Shown here piece by piece: positions 1-10,975 of a stretch of 64,000 nucleotides of DNA. A program made the translations under genes and the position numbers. Below the pieces are notes generated by a model that was given only the letters and a program-made list of their open reading frames with translations, did not search any database and was not told the DNA's origin. Each line of letters starts with the position of its first letter. The stretch's first letter is position 1. This DNA is from Omphiscola glabra (lineage: Eukaryota; Mollusca; Gastropoda; Lymnaeidae), in assembly GCA_964017045.1 (NCBI GenBank), contig OZ024798.1:24827347-24891346 (forward strand), read 5' to 3'.

Positions 1-1880
1 CGAGTTAATTCCTCCTTTGAATATAATTTAGGAAAATAATTACCAAAAAAAAAAAGAATTACAAAAAAAAAAAAAAAAAAAAAAAGAGAAAATCGTTCTC
101 GAAAATTATTTTTTTACAACATTGTATTATGACCATCTGTAACTAACTTCATAACCTGAATAAAAACATTGCATATGATATATGTCACTTCTTAGCTAAT
201 AAAACACATACGATTACTGTTAGATGATCGAAAATCAATGAAAAATGTTTGACAACAGTAAGGTTTGCTAGTGTCCACAGCATAAGATTCGCGGGTTCAG
301 TGAGGCGACAAGAGATTGTTACTTCTGTGAACGACTCGTTTATTTTTAATGTCTTAATTTAATTTCGGTATTTTTATATTTGTTTTTCGGCAAATCTTTT
401 ATCATCAGTGGCACCGAAGTCGATGTAAATCATCTGTTATATCTGGTATAAGGAATGCGGGTATTAACAAGTTTTTGCCAAGCGTTTCCAGTGAGGTCGG
501 ATAGGAATGATGATTTTTTAGAAGATTGTAAAAAAAAAAGAGCTAAAATTTATTTTTAGAACTGTCAAAGCAACTTTATACCCTGTTACATTTGGACACC
601 ACCCTGTGGTACATGACACCCGTAACGCTCTTGGTGGGAAACCTTTATTTACTACTAGGGACCAGATTGAGACAATACGTGTTATCAATGAGTTGAGCTT
701 ATTCTAAGCAACTTTGTTTTATTTTTGGAAACTTCTTCTTCTTTCCGCAACAAACGACCAGTTCATCAAATCAATGAAATCAACTCCACACAGTGTACAG
801 CGTGGTTAGACACATTAGCAGCTGAGCTACTGTTTCACATAATACTGCTTCATATTTGAAAGCATTTTATTTTATGAAATGATCATAATACAAAACATTG
901 GAGTTTTAGAAGAAAAAGAAAGAAATGCTTTCTCTTTGAAATAAGTGATAAACCATTTTGTATATTTCAAAAGTGAATGAATCATCGGTTTCAAATCTGA
1001 TAACTAGAAACCCGATTACTTGGTGGTATTGTTACTTTGAAATATATATATATATATATATTTGCTGCTCACAGAAGTCACATTAGATGTTGTTGCAAAT
1101 TATGTCTCGAAAGCCTGAAAATCTGTTCATTGCCAATCATCTACAGTAAAAAAAAAAGTTTCTAACGAGAGGCAATTGTTCAGTTCGAACATTATCTGTT
1201 TTTTTCCCGAAGCATCAGAGAAGAATGTATAACTTCAGACCAGTGTCGTACATAACCCTGGAGCGTAGGAGGGTTTCTATTGAACAGTACATGTACGGTA
1301 TTTACTCAAGGTACGCAAATGTTTCAGACACTTCATGTTACTGACAACTGCATGTTACTGACAACTGTATGTGAATGACAACTGCATGTTAGTGACAACT
1401 GAATTTTACAACCACGGCCGCCCGGAAATTTCATCCGCAATAATTCGAAAGAAAAGTTATGTTTTTCGCTAAAAGCAAATCTCTGTCATGTAACATTATC
1501 ACACTGTATAAAGAGAAGTGTAATCTCATATAACTTCGCTGCGTGTTGAATTACATTATTCCCAAATGCTAGGACTTCGTGTGTGAATTCCTTAATTCTC
1601 CAAAAAAAAGTACACAATTCTAGTAGAGACACACAAGGTTGGCAGACAGTTCCATTGGCCAGCACTTTGACCGCGATGGAATTATGAGAAAGAGAAGGAG
1701 TGAGAGAGAGAGAGAGAGAGAGTGAGAATGAGAGAGAGAAAGATAGAGAGAAAGAGAGGGAGATACAAAGAGAGGAGTATAGAGCGAGAGAGAGAGCAAA
1801 AGAGAGAGATATGTGTATAGGAGACATAGTCAGAGAGTATATTAAAGTGAGCTTGTGCCATTTGAGACTCCTAAGTCTTT
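1..1880. other. AT-rich non-coding DNA left of GMC exon 4
   Basis: By gene order this is intron 4 of the GMC gene. It holds poly(A) tracts near 50 and 65, a short (TA)n at 1042-1060, a 19-bp ACTGACAACTGCATGTT-like repeat around 1335-1405, and a purine-rich GAGA tract. I see no exon-like frame or RNA gene. Confidence 0.5.
1690..1812. repeat. GA-rich microsatellite
   Basis: An interrupted (GA)n tract of about 120 bp, all purine on the plus strand. Open frames over it on both strands consist of RE and SL dipeptides and are artefacts. Confidence 0.9.
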
Positions 1881-1883
1881 TAC

Positions 1884-2015
1884 CTTCCATGGTTTTGCCA
1901 TTGTAATCCAGATTGTTTGGGTAGCCAACAGTACCAGCAGCTTGAATGAGTATGTCGGTGATTGGCTGACCTTTGATGTGATTGATGGTAATCTCCCCTT
2001 GGTGACCACGGTATT
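1884..2015 (-). CDS. GMC oxidoreductase exon 4
   Basis: The acceptor TTGTATTAG is followed by 132 bp encoding [18 protein letters not shown] and [10 protein letters not shown], which fits the family region after the first signature. It ends ATGGAAG followed by GTAAAAG, phase 1. The reading frame stays open to the donor. The next exon lies left of the window. Confidence 0.85.
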
Positions 2016-4351
2016 CTAATACAATAAAAAATTAAATCTTGGATTTTCTTCGTCTTCTTTTCTTTTTTGGTCAATTAAAATGAGAAATTTAAAACCATTT
2101 AGTTTTAAATGTAAAAATGAAATACACAATATGCAAAATTTTAAATATTTTAAATTATTATTATCATTACTTGAAAAGAATGTATTGTATTGAACAAATA
2201 CTTTCTTTCAGTCTTAAATGGATTTATTTTCACACACTTAACGAGATTAACTGAACAGCATTATATTTTATAATTCATTAACTTAAAAATTACAATAGAT
2301 ACCGTATTGAAATCTTTGAAAAATACCTGAATTTTTTAGATGCTCTATCTGGATGTTCTCAGACTTCTTGAAATACGGCAAGACGTGTCTGTAGTCCCAC
2401 TGGTCATCTCCCACATACTTGGCCCACCTGTCGTAGTCGTGTCTTGACCCACGGACGTACTGCATGCCATTGATGCTGCCCGTGCCTCCCATGACTTTAC
2501 CACGGGGCCAGAAGGAACGCTGTTAAGTTATTGAAGAATCAGACCTGGTAATTTCTTAATTTTGCCAGCAGGCCAGTGACCAGAATTCGATAATCGTTAT
2601 ACAAAGTTTGTTAATTGATACAGAATACGTGCCGGTAACGAAACAAAGCGATTTTGGATTTGTATTTTCCCTAACTGAAATCTATAAACAAATAAACAGA
2701 AACTCGTCCCTCTCCCTCATAGACAGCGACGAGGTCATGACAGGCAGTTCCGGCACATACCAGCGAGAAGCCAGTATAGGAACTGCTTAATCCTGCCAAA
2801 GACAATCAGGGACTGGAACAAGCTTTCAAAAGGAACAGTTGAGGCGACAACACTTGACTCATTTGCGTCTATCGCCTCAGGCCTTCCCACCCCCAGTGCA
2901 TAATACCCTCAGTAACTCTTGCAACCAGTGAAATATGCTCATCAACACCAGGCACAGAAACATTGCAAATCCCATCAACATTCATAGGAGCCAGAATGAT
3001 CAATAAATTGATCGTGGGGCCTTAATATATAGAAGAAGATAAAAGCAAAAACCAAAATATATTGCAATTTACAGATACACTGAGATTGTAATTCATTTTG
3101 CATGCCTTCTCAAACCTTTAGTCTTAATTAGTTAATTTATTTAACTATTTAATTTATTTAATTTTGAAAGCTACCTACCCCATTGTTAAGTCCCTTGAGT
3201 GCATTGCTCTGCGGTTCGGTGAAATATTTCCAGTCCAGGTCGCTGTCCACACTGAGGGGAGCTAATCCTGGTATCCGCAAAATCGGATTATCGAAATCAT
3301 GATCCCCCGCTTCCAGAAGCAAAACTGTCACGTTAGGGTCCTCTGACAGGCGTCCCGCAACCACACATCCAGCAGAGCCGGCCCCAACTGTACAAAAATA
3401 TTTGGATGATATGTATTTCTCAATGTGCCTCATGTCACGTTATGTACAACAGGTTTGCGTTACATGTAACGTTATGTACAAGTTTGCGTCACATGTCACG
3501 TTATATACAACAAGCAATCACCACATGTCACGTTATATACAACAAGTAATCGCCATATGTCACGTTATATACACTAAGTAGCCACCACATGTCACGTTAT
3601 ATACAACCCGTTTGTGTTACGTTATATACAACAAGTTTGCGTTACATGTTACGTTATTTTCAAAACGTTTGCGTTACATGTCACGTTATATACAACAGGT
3701 CTACAAAGACGGTGTCGGGTACTGTTTAATTCCAATGAACAGCCAACTTCCCCGCCCCACAAGAGGCTTCGTGATTTCATGATTACAGTCCCTCTAAGGC
3801 TGTTTCTGAGGATGACGTCAGCCTACTTAAGTCAATGTCTCATTTGTTAGAATTTGTTGTTTAAAAAATTGTTGTATTATGCAGAGTGATGATTCAAATG
3901 CTGAAAAGCAAAATATACAATGAACTCAAAACACATTTCAATTTTTTTCCGGACCAATAAAATAGCAACGTTATATTATATTATCTTATGTTAATCTTTT
4001 TAAAATCAATATTTACATTTTAAAAACATTTCTTTTTAAATACAGAAAGCATAAATCTGTGGAAACATATGATTTAATTATTTTTTTTAACTTTTTTTTT
4101 TTGAGTGTCAGTTTATAAATATAAATGATACTATTCTGAAAGATCCGAACTCTCAATAACCGAAGCCTCCAGGGTGTGTTCAACTTTCTTGTTAGAATTC
4201 TGCACTCACCTATGATAAAATCGTATGTTTTGTTGAAGTGGGTCGCCAGTTTCTTAGTTAGTCCGCTGGGGCCGAAATGTTTATCGACGACGAAAATTTT
4301 GATGCAGATCGCAGCTATGAAAATAGCCAGCGTTACCGACGTCGCAGACAT
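1884..4351 (-). CDS. GMC family FAD oxidoreductase (glucose/choline dehydrogenase-like), 5' part, 4 exons
   Basis: Seen: four minus-strand exons (4351-4210, 3387-3179, 2519-2327, 2015-1884) join with consistent phases at GT/AG sites and give about 225 residues. The start is an ATG followed by a hydrophobic segment (residues 7-22), a likely signal anchor. Next come the FAD-binding Rossmann motif [15 protein letters not shown] from residue 48, LLLEAG, and the GMC signature [16 protein letters not shown] from about residue 121. Family knowledge: GMC enzymes are 550-650 residues and oxidise alcohols, sugars or choline using FAD; the catalytic His lies in the C-terminal half. That half is not in the window, so the substrate cannot be named. 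No exon with the expected continuation is visible between 1 and 1880, so the gene must run off the left edge. Intron 1 holds a 36-bp tandem array and intron 2 a LINE fragment. I am confident of the family, not of the member. Confidence 0.87.
2327..2519 (-). CDS. GMC oxidoreductase exon 3 (GMC signature 1)
   Basis: The acceptor ACTTAACAG is followed by CGTTCC. The exon reads [19 protein letters not shown], then [14 protein letters not shown] and VLPYFKKSE, the expected order in this family. The donor is CAGGTATTT, phase 1. The Met inside the signature is an internal residue, not the start. Confidence 0.9.
2690..3045 (+). mobile_element. LINE 3' end, copy A (truncated, jockey-like)
   Basis: Colinear with copy C at 54.4-55.4 kb. 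It shares AAACAGAAACTCGTC, CCTGCCAAAGACAAT, GGGACTGGAACA, ATTTGCGTCTAT and the tail TTGATCGTGGGGCC, and ends in TAGAAGAAG. Only the end of the coding region and the 3' tail remain, so it is a dead 5'-truncated copy. It lies in GMC intron 2, on the strand opposite to the gene. Confidence 0.85.
3179..3387 (-). CDS. GMC oxidoreductase exon 2 (GxGxxG dinucleotide fold)
   Basis: The acceptor TTGTACAG precedes TTGGGGCC. The exon encodes the GAGSAG loop, the acidic end of strand 2 in LLLEAGD, and [11 protein letters not shown], a typical GMC segment. It ends in phase 0 at AATGGG followed by GTAGGT. Confidence 0.88.
3431..3702. repeat. Tandem array, about 36-bp unit, in GMC intron 1
   Basis: About seven diverged units share the core CATGTCACGTTATATACAAC. 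Some units add GTTTGCGTTA and others AATCACCA. It lies entirely in intron 1, about 45 bp upstream (in gene order) of the exon 2 acceptor. Confidence 0.85.
4210..4351 (-). CDS. GMC oxidoreductase exon 1 (start codon, membrane anchor)
   Basis: The ATG lies at 4351-4349. The exon encodes 47 residues: a hydrophobic stretch, then KTYDFII, the first strand of the FAD-binding fold. It ends in ATAG followed by the donor GTGAGT. The codon split by the intron becomes Val, giving the canonical DFIIVGAG. A 33-bp tandem array begins about 10 bp upstream of the ATG. Confidence 0.85.
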
Positions 4352-4361
4352 GGTCAGGTGA

Positions 4362-4660
4362 AACGACACTTTGATTAGTCGTACGTCTGCTACTAGCGAC
4401 ACTTTGATAAGTCGTACGTCTGCTACTAGCGACACTTTGATAAGTCGTACGTCTGCTACTAACGACACTTTGATAAGTCGTACGTCTGCTACTAGCGACA
4501 CTTTGATAAGTCGTACGTCTGCTACTAACGACACTTTGATTAGTCGTTCGTCTGCTACTAACGACACTTTGATAAGTCGTCCGTTTCCTACTAACGACGC
4601 TTTGATAAGTCGTCCGATTCCAACCAACGACGCTTTGATAAGTCGTACGTCTGCTACGAA
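4362..4660. repeat. 33-bp minisatellite at the GMC gene promoter
   Basis: Nine units of exactly 33 bp begin about 10 bp upstream of the GMC start codon. Each carries CTTTGAT (first at 4369-4375, then every 33 bp), and most continue CTTTGATAAG and GTCGTACGTC. CTTTGAT is a TCF/LEF-type core and TGATAA a GATA-type core. Because 33 is a multiple of three, several frames stay open through the array. These are not genes. Confidence 0.9.
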
Positions 4661-5540
4661 TTGAGCTTGTGTTCAAATGTATTTGGAAGTTTACTGGAAA
4701 GTCTACGCGTACTTTTTAGTTTGTGAAGATGATTCGTTGCCCCGTAAGTTACGCCTTGATCTGGTGTGGCAGAGAGACTTGCGCCTGCATTTATATTCAT
4801 CGACCTGCAAGCCCCTTGCACTATTATGTACCCCAATCCCCCCACCCACCCCACCCCTTGCTATCCATTTAATCTAAGCGTTCATTATAGCATCCGTGTA
4901 TCTTTCACCATTGAGTGCATTTGTGTTTATGGGCAACCCGAAGGTGGTGTCGTCTTCTAAAATTAGTAACAGTAGCATGGTTCTTGTCGACCAATCAGAA
5001 TCAAGTTTTTTGTATGCTTTCTATATTATGTCATCCTTACTTTGTTTTGTCGCTTGATCTATTAGAGATTAAGAATTAAAGGATTTAAAAAAAACAAAAA
5101 AAACCTATAATTACTTCCTTTACTTGAATGCAGAAGAATGTTGAGAAGCTCCGACGAGCTCAATATTAAGACCAAAATAAAAGAGCTTTCCAAAGCATTG
5201 TGTATTTATTTCCTGCTATCCGAGCTACGAGTCCTCCCATTATGATATGGATAATCTTGTGACTGACCCGGTATTGAGTAAGTCGTAAGACAGTCTGAAA
5301 TGCCAGATGTTAAACACGTTGATTTTGTTGTTCTTGTGTTTCATAGAATGGGCTGTTGAAGGAAGGTTCAAAATAAACAAACGTTATATGTGATGTTTGT
5401 GGTGTTGGCAAATAGATAATCACGTGATTATTTTGCTAATGTTTTTCCTGGTGGGCTGTTGGTTGCGAGATGTGCAGCGTGTTCAGTTTGGGATGCCGTA
5501 AACGTCACCTAGGAATCGCCGTCCAACGAAGCAAAAAAAA
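4661..5540. other. Non-coding DNA upstream of the GMC promoter array
   Basis: Unique sequence of moderate AT content. I find no convincing open frame, RNA gene or repeat apart from poly(A) stretches near 5088 and 5535. Confidence 0.4.
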
Positions 5541-5544
5541 AAAG

Positions 5545-5613
5545 GGGGGGGGGGGTGGTCGGTGGGGTGGGGGGTGGTCGGTGGGGTGGGGGGTGGTCGG
5601 TGGGGTGGGGTCA
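5545..5613. repeat. G-rich 22-bp tandem repeat
   Basis: Three or four copies of GGTGGTCGGTGGGG-type units follow directly on an A11G12 tract. The G runs could form G-quadruplexes. Confidence 0.85.
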
Positions 5614-6029
5614 TGCATCAGTCGCTTCGTTGTTGTTGTTTGTTGTTAAACTGAAGGCGCCGTCGGAGCGTACAGCGTGAGAAGGGAACGTCGCAGCCTT
5701 TTGTCTTATAGAAAAGCCAGGGGGAAAATTAAGTCAGGATCCGCTCGTTGGTGATAATGTGTTTATTTCTCGGAGCTTTTCCCCCGTTAAACGCTGATAC
5801 CGCACTTCAAAGGAGAGAAGACGGTCACCTGTAACGAAACGAAATTGACTGTGACGGTTAACACATTCCAGGGCCAGAGTTGTTAGTTATTTACCCGGAA
5901 CCTTTTCATTTCATAATAAATTTATTAAACAACACTTTTACGTGCCAACACTTTTTCGAAAACAATATTTTTAAATAAGTAACAGGTCAATCAGACCAAG
6001 GAGACCTGTGTCCCCGATTCAGAGAAATG

Positions 6030-6316
6030 AGAGAAGATGACCAAGGCTTTGACTTGACTTGAACTTTATGCGTTACACATCGCAGGAGCTGTCGGAATTT
6101 TCATTGAGACAATTTCATAGCGCCCACGGGACTCCGTCTCCGGATTTAATTTCAGGGTTTGCCTTCTCTTAGAAGATTGCCATCTCGAAGTTAACGAGCC
6201 CCCCTTCACCCGGGGTACTGCTGATGTTTTTAGCTGGTCTACGCTTTTGTTGGGTATTGAACTCCAGTCTACACAAGCTTGGGATTGCTTTAGTTCCAAC
6301 CACTTCACCACCCGTT
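6030..6316 (-). mobile_element. tRNA-derived SINE, minus orientation
   Basis: Read on the minus strand from 6314, the sequence begins CGGGTGGTGAAGTGGTTGG (A-box-like). About 45 bases later comes GAGTTCAATACCC (B-box-like, 6263-6252), followed by a 170-bp body and a 3' tail of repeated AAGTC near 6040-6062. This is the layout of a Pol III-transcribed tRNA-derived SINE. An 81-codon open frame across it is incidental. The named SINE family is not recognised. Confidence 0.7.
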
Positions 6317-6539
6317 AAACTTGAAACTGCCAACAAGTACATTTAAAAAAATAAAAATCTTCGGAAAAAAATACACAACTATGATGATTGTTCCAGATGT
6401 GTCCCATACTTATCTCTCATATGGAACTGTGGGGGTATTAGGTATTACATACACTTGAAACATTATCAAATTTTCTCAAATGTCTATGGATATAAAATAT
6501 CTTTCTTATCGCACAGAGTTCTTCGTTGTTAAAAGGCAT

Positions 6540-6637
6540 GCACTTTATAGACTGTTGAAGCTTAACTTCTAGCACTTTATAGTCTGTTGAAGCTCAACTT
6601 CTAGCACTTTATAGTCTATTGAAGCTCAACTTCTAGC
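6540..6637. repeat. 34-bp tandem repeat, 3 copies
   Basis: Three near-identical units contain CACTTTATAGTCTGTTGAAG and AACTTCTAG. Confidence 0.9.
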
Positions 6638-6728
6638 ACAATCAACATTATGGCGTGTCAAGTTTTGGAACGAATTTACTAAACGAGTTCCTTTCGAATG
6701 TGTTGAAAATGTCCAGAAAAGATTATAA

Positions 6729-7240
6729 TTAGTTGTCATACAGATTGGTCATACGGGTTCTGTTAGTTGTCATACAGATTGGTCTTAAGGGTTCTGTTAG
6801 TTGTCATACAGATTGGTCTTAAGGGTTCTGTTAGTTGTCATACAGATTGGTCTTAAGGGTTCTGTTAGTTGTCATACAGATTGGTCTTAAGGGTTCTGTT
6901 AGTTGTCATACAGATTGGTCTTAAGGGTTCTGTTAGTTGTCATACAGATTGGTCTTAAGGGTTCTGTTAGTTGTTATACAGATTGGTCTTAAGGGTTCTG
7001 TTAGTTGTCACACAGATTGGTCTTAAGGGTTCTGTTAGTTGTCACACAGATTGGTCTTAAGGGTTCTGTTAGTTGTCACACAGATTGGTCTTAAGGGTTC
7101 TGTTAGTTGTCACACAGATTGGTCTTAAGGGTTCTGTTAGTTGTCACACAGATTGGTCTTAAGGGTTCTGTTAGTTGTCACACAGATTGGTCTTAAGGGT
7201 TCTGTTAGTTGTCACACAGATTGGTCTTAAGGGTTCTGGG
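6729..7240. repeat. 34-bp minisatellite, about 15 copies, two variant blocks
   Basis: Units contain TTAGTTGTCATACAGATTGG and TCTTAAGGGTTC. The left units read CATACAG, and from about 7010 onward all read CACACAG, so the two variants sit in separate blocks. Confidence 0.95.
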
Positions 7241-7454
7241 CATTAAAACAAAAGATCCACATCAAACTTGTTCAAAGGTTTTCCGAAAGTTTCTTCAATA
7301 GGTCTCAGAGAACGCACATTATATTAGGAAAAAAAAAGGGGGGGGGGGGGGTATTTTCCATACGGGCACTTTGCGCTCTAGATCTGCTTATTATCGCCAA
7401 TAAAGTAATAAGTACACTGTGAAAAGCTTGTCTGATAAATTAGAAACTTAACAC

Positions 7455-7722
7455 GTTGTGTTGCAATTTAAGTCAGACTTTGGTGTGTTGCAAGTTGTGT
7501 AGCAATTTAAGTCAGACTTTGGTGTGTTGCAAGTTGTGTAGCAATTTAAGTCATACTTTGGTGTGTTGCAAGTTGTGTAGCAATTTAAGTCAGACTTTGG
7601 TGTGTTGCAAGTTGTGTAGCAATTTAAGTCAGACTTTAATGTGTGCAAGTTGTGTAAACATTTAAGTCAGACTTTGGTGTGTTGCAAGGTGTGTAGCAAA
7701 TTAAGTCAGACTTTGGTGATTT
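7455..7722. repeat. 39-bp minisatellite, about 7 copies
   Basis: Units contain AATTTAAGTCAGACTTTGG and TGTGTTGCAAGTTGTGTAG. The length is a multiple of three, so frames stay open on both strands without being coding. Confidence 0.9.
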
Positions 7723-7837
7723 GGTCAGATCCTGATCCACAACATCGTACAAGGTCTATTGTGTCGTCAGTCTGGCCATCCATGGCTTTCTCGTCTATCG
7801 GTAATGCTTTTTTCATATCATATACAGAATATATACA

Positions 7838-7923
7838 GACTATGATACAGACTGTGATACAGACTATGATACAGACTATGATACAGACTATGATACACCC
7901 TATGATACACACTATGATACATT
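7838..7923. repeat. 12-bp tandem repeat (ACTATGATACAG)
   Basis: About seven units of ACTATGATACAG, with CAC variants at the right end. Confidence 0.9.
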
Positions 7924-8059
7924 TGACTAAATTGTTTAAAATAAAACCACAACCAAGATGTAACTAAACATTGTGATAAATCCATTAACAAAAAATATCA
8001 ACACATAAATGGAGCTTAAGTTTTACGACGTGTTAAATCCTTTAAATTGAACCAAGCAA

Positions 8060-8127
8060 CAGTGGCTTTGGGAGGGTGGCGGAGGGAGCGGTCTGCCCCA
8101 GGGTCACTTACCCTAGTGACGCCACTG
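8060..8127. mobile_element. Short hAT-type MITE remnant
   Basis: A 68-bp segment begins CAGTGGC and ends GCCACTG, with TACCCTAGTGACGCCACTG at the right end. Such ends are common on hAT-derived MITEs. No clear target duplication was found. Confidence 0.45.
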
Positions 8128-8768
8128 CCAACCTGCAGATTGAATAATTACAATACTAGTATATATTTTAGTGACTTAAGTTAAAATTTATGATGATAAA
8201 AAAATCAAGAAAAAACGACATGGTTTTTAAATGGTATTTCTAAAATACAAGAGGCAAGGGGTATTTCTTATGATCATACTATACAAAGGTGTAGAGAAGC
8301 AAAGAAGTGAATGTGCAGTGTAAAATATTGAAAAGGTAAGAGGCAATGTTATGTAGCGACAAAGTGAAAAAGCATGTGTCAAATTGACAAGACATGTTTA
8401 TACTGACCAGGTGAGAGGCCACTTGACACATTTACTAGTCGAAAAGCCTAGTGACATATTAAATCAGTGAGAGGCGAACGCACTGTAAAGACATGGATTA
8501 GAAATCTGTAACTCAATCCTAATCCCCGTGAATCAATTTCACAACAGACGGTGCTGACTGATGTTGATGAAGCCAGGAAACCTGTCACTGACCATTTTAC
8601 ATCAACAGCAAAGTAAGATATTTTTTTTTTAAAATGACGTTCTCTGTTTAAGATAATTTTTGTGGAGTAAAAATGTGGAGTACTATTAGCGATGGCTTAA
8701 ATCGAGTAATTCCAGGTGCACGTTCATCGTAACAAGGCGCTAAATATTCCAAAAGTTGTAGAGTCAGG

Positions 8769-8941
8769 GTCAACTTCTAGCACGATCAAATTTTCCTTCA
8801 AGCATTTGATGCAATTCGTGCATGAAGCCTTGCCACAACTTTAAAATTACTATTTGATCAAATTCCGCCAAAAAAGAAACAACGCACAAAATAGTGCGTT
8901 CATGCAACAATTTGACACGAAATTTGATCGTGTGAACTGAC
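8769..8941. mobile_element. MITE with inverted ends (CACGATCAAATTT)
   Basis: A perfect 13-bp inverted pair, CACGATCAAATTT at 8781 and AAATTTGATCGTG at 8920, encloses a partly palindromic interior (TTCGTGCATGAA near the left, GTTCATGCAACAA near the right). Looser similarity runs out to GTCA at both ends. This is the layout of a small non-autonomous element or a hairpin; the superfamily is not recognised. Confidence 0.6.
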
Positions 8942-9404
8942 GCTAAATGTTACATCGATGCTGGGACTATGAAACAAAAATAGAAACTGTTTTGAGTTAC
9001 CTTACAAAACATCGGAGCTAAAGCGGAGGTTACGTTTTATTTAGATCCTGATAAAAGTCAGATTATAATGTGCTTTTATTGGTCGTATTTGTTGATGACG
9101 CAGCGAGAAAAGAGTGCAGCTTCATTTCATCGCGCTAATATTGTGAGAGCCACTGTTATTCCAACTCTTTGCGCAAGAATACAGAAATATTTATTTTACT
9201 ATGAAAAAAATGAATTCATGTGTTGTTGCTGGCCCTCCTACCCCTAACAGCACAGTCAGTTACGCCACAGGAGCCCAGTCCATTACGTCACAAGGGCCCA
9301 GTCTATGACTTTAACACATTAAATATTTGCATACTGAAAATTCGTCATTTCCTCAGCTTTAATTTTATTTAACAATGATGCGTGATTGTGGCTCAGGTTC
9401 AGCC

Positions 9405-9652
9405 CTGGATTAACAGACAAAGAGAAATGACACGACTGGATTAACAGACAAATGGAACTGACACCCTTTGATTAACAGACAAAGGGAAATGACACCACTG
9501 AATTAACAGACAAAGGGAAATGACACCCTTAGATTAACAGACAAATGGAAATGACACCCTTGAATTAACAGACAAAGGGAAATGACACCCTTGGATTAAC
9601 AGACAAAGGGAAATGACACCACTGGAGTAACAGACAAAGTGAAATGACACCC
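9405..9652. repeat. 31-bp minisatellite, about 8 copies
   Basis: Units contain GGATTAACAGACAAAGGGAA and ATGACACCC. Confidence 0.9.
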
Positions 9653-9659
9653 AAAAACT

Positions 9660-10970
9660 ATTTCCCCACACATTTTTCATGCGCCTATCAACTTTTTAAT
9701 CCTGGTACGCAGAAATAAAAAAGTGACAACAAAATAAAATAATCTTTGGTTTTTAATGTCACCTAGGGTTAGATTTACAAAGCAAAAATGTAAAAACGAA
9801 TAACAGACCAGAATGAATAAAAAGGGATTTGTTTCTTTTTTTTTTTTTCGTTTGTTTTTGTAATTCAGCAGGGTACCCAAGTTTAACTGTGACAGAAAAT
9901 GATGGAGGAAGCTTCATGCTAAAAGTAGTTTGCATTGTGATAAAAGGATAATTTAAAAATGGCCCACCTCCCCAAAAAAATAAAAATAAATAAATAATAA
10001 AAATGACAATTAATGATATAATCATGAACCTAGCATAACAGCATAATATTTCTTCTTATGAAACACATATCAATATATCAGTGCATTTGATCAGCTTCGT
10101 GCAAATGAAAATAGACCAAATTTAAAAGAATGTAAAAAGATTATCATCGGCCATTTTGATTTAACGCTTTGAGTATTTTGTTCATTTATCTTCCTTCTAG
10201 CATTGAAGAGCTAAACCCTCTAAGTTAACACTTGAATGCCAATCGTGTATTACACGTCAGAGACTCCCCCCCCCCCACCCCCAATTTAAAAGGTCTAGCT
10301 AATACACAGTTACAGTCTGTCCAATTAGATTGATGGAATATAATTAAAAAGTCTTGGACTATAAGGTTTTTTAATATTGCGACTGCGATACACTAGGATA
10401 CAAAAATTAAAGCAATTATTTTTTTTATAAACAATGTTACAAAAAATGAACCTAAATATATATATATATAATATTCAAGCAACACGTATAGAAAATAAGT
10501 TGTACAAGTGACAGTAATAACACAACCTCTGGTCCCAGTTAGTCATGCGCAATAATGGGTTTGGGGGGGGGGGGGACAAGCTGACGACGATAGAGTGATC
10601 TAACGGTTACGTTTGTGCTTTGATTTGAGTGCCTGTTGAGCATGTGAAATATCACAGAAGTCATATTTGAGAGGATTCGCTGAATGGCCAACATAATTGT
10701 TTTGATGGGACACCAGTCGAGAGGGGGAGGGGAACATTTTAAAAAAACAACAACATAAAAACACCATTTTAACACATTGAACAGGATGTCTAAGATATAA
10801 AATAAACATATGATGCTGAAGTCGATCCGTAACTCAAGAATGGTAGATCGTCGCAAAAGGACCGACACTAGTTTGGTTGGGGGGGGGGGGGGGGTGGGTG
10901 GCCTTATGCAAATTGAATTTTTTCGGGACCTTTGGCGGTAAATACACCAGCCTCAAGTATATCAAACATG
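9660..10970. other. Non-coding AT-rich DNA
   Basis: Contains poly(T), a C10 run near 10267, a short (TA)n near 10460, and G tracts at 10563 and 10879. Short open frames on the minus strand have low-complexity composition and no recognisable domain. Confidence 0.4.
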
Positions 10971-10975
10971 TTATT

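Noticed and set aside
6066..6311. 81-codon minus-strand frame
   Set aside because: It coincides with the tRNA-derived SINE, including its B-box-like region. A protein is not supported.
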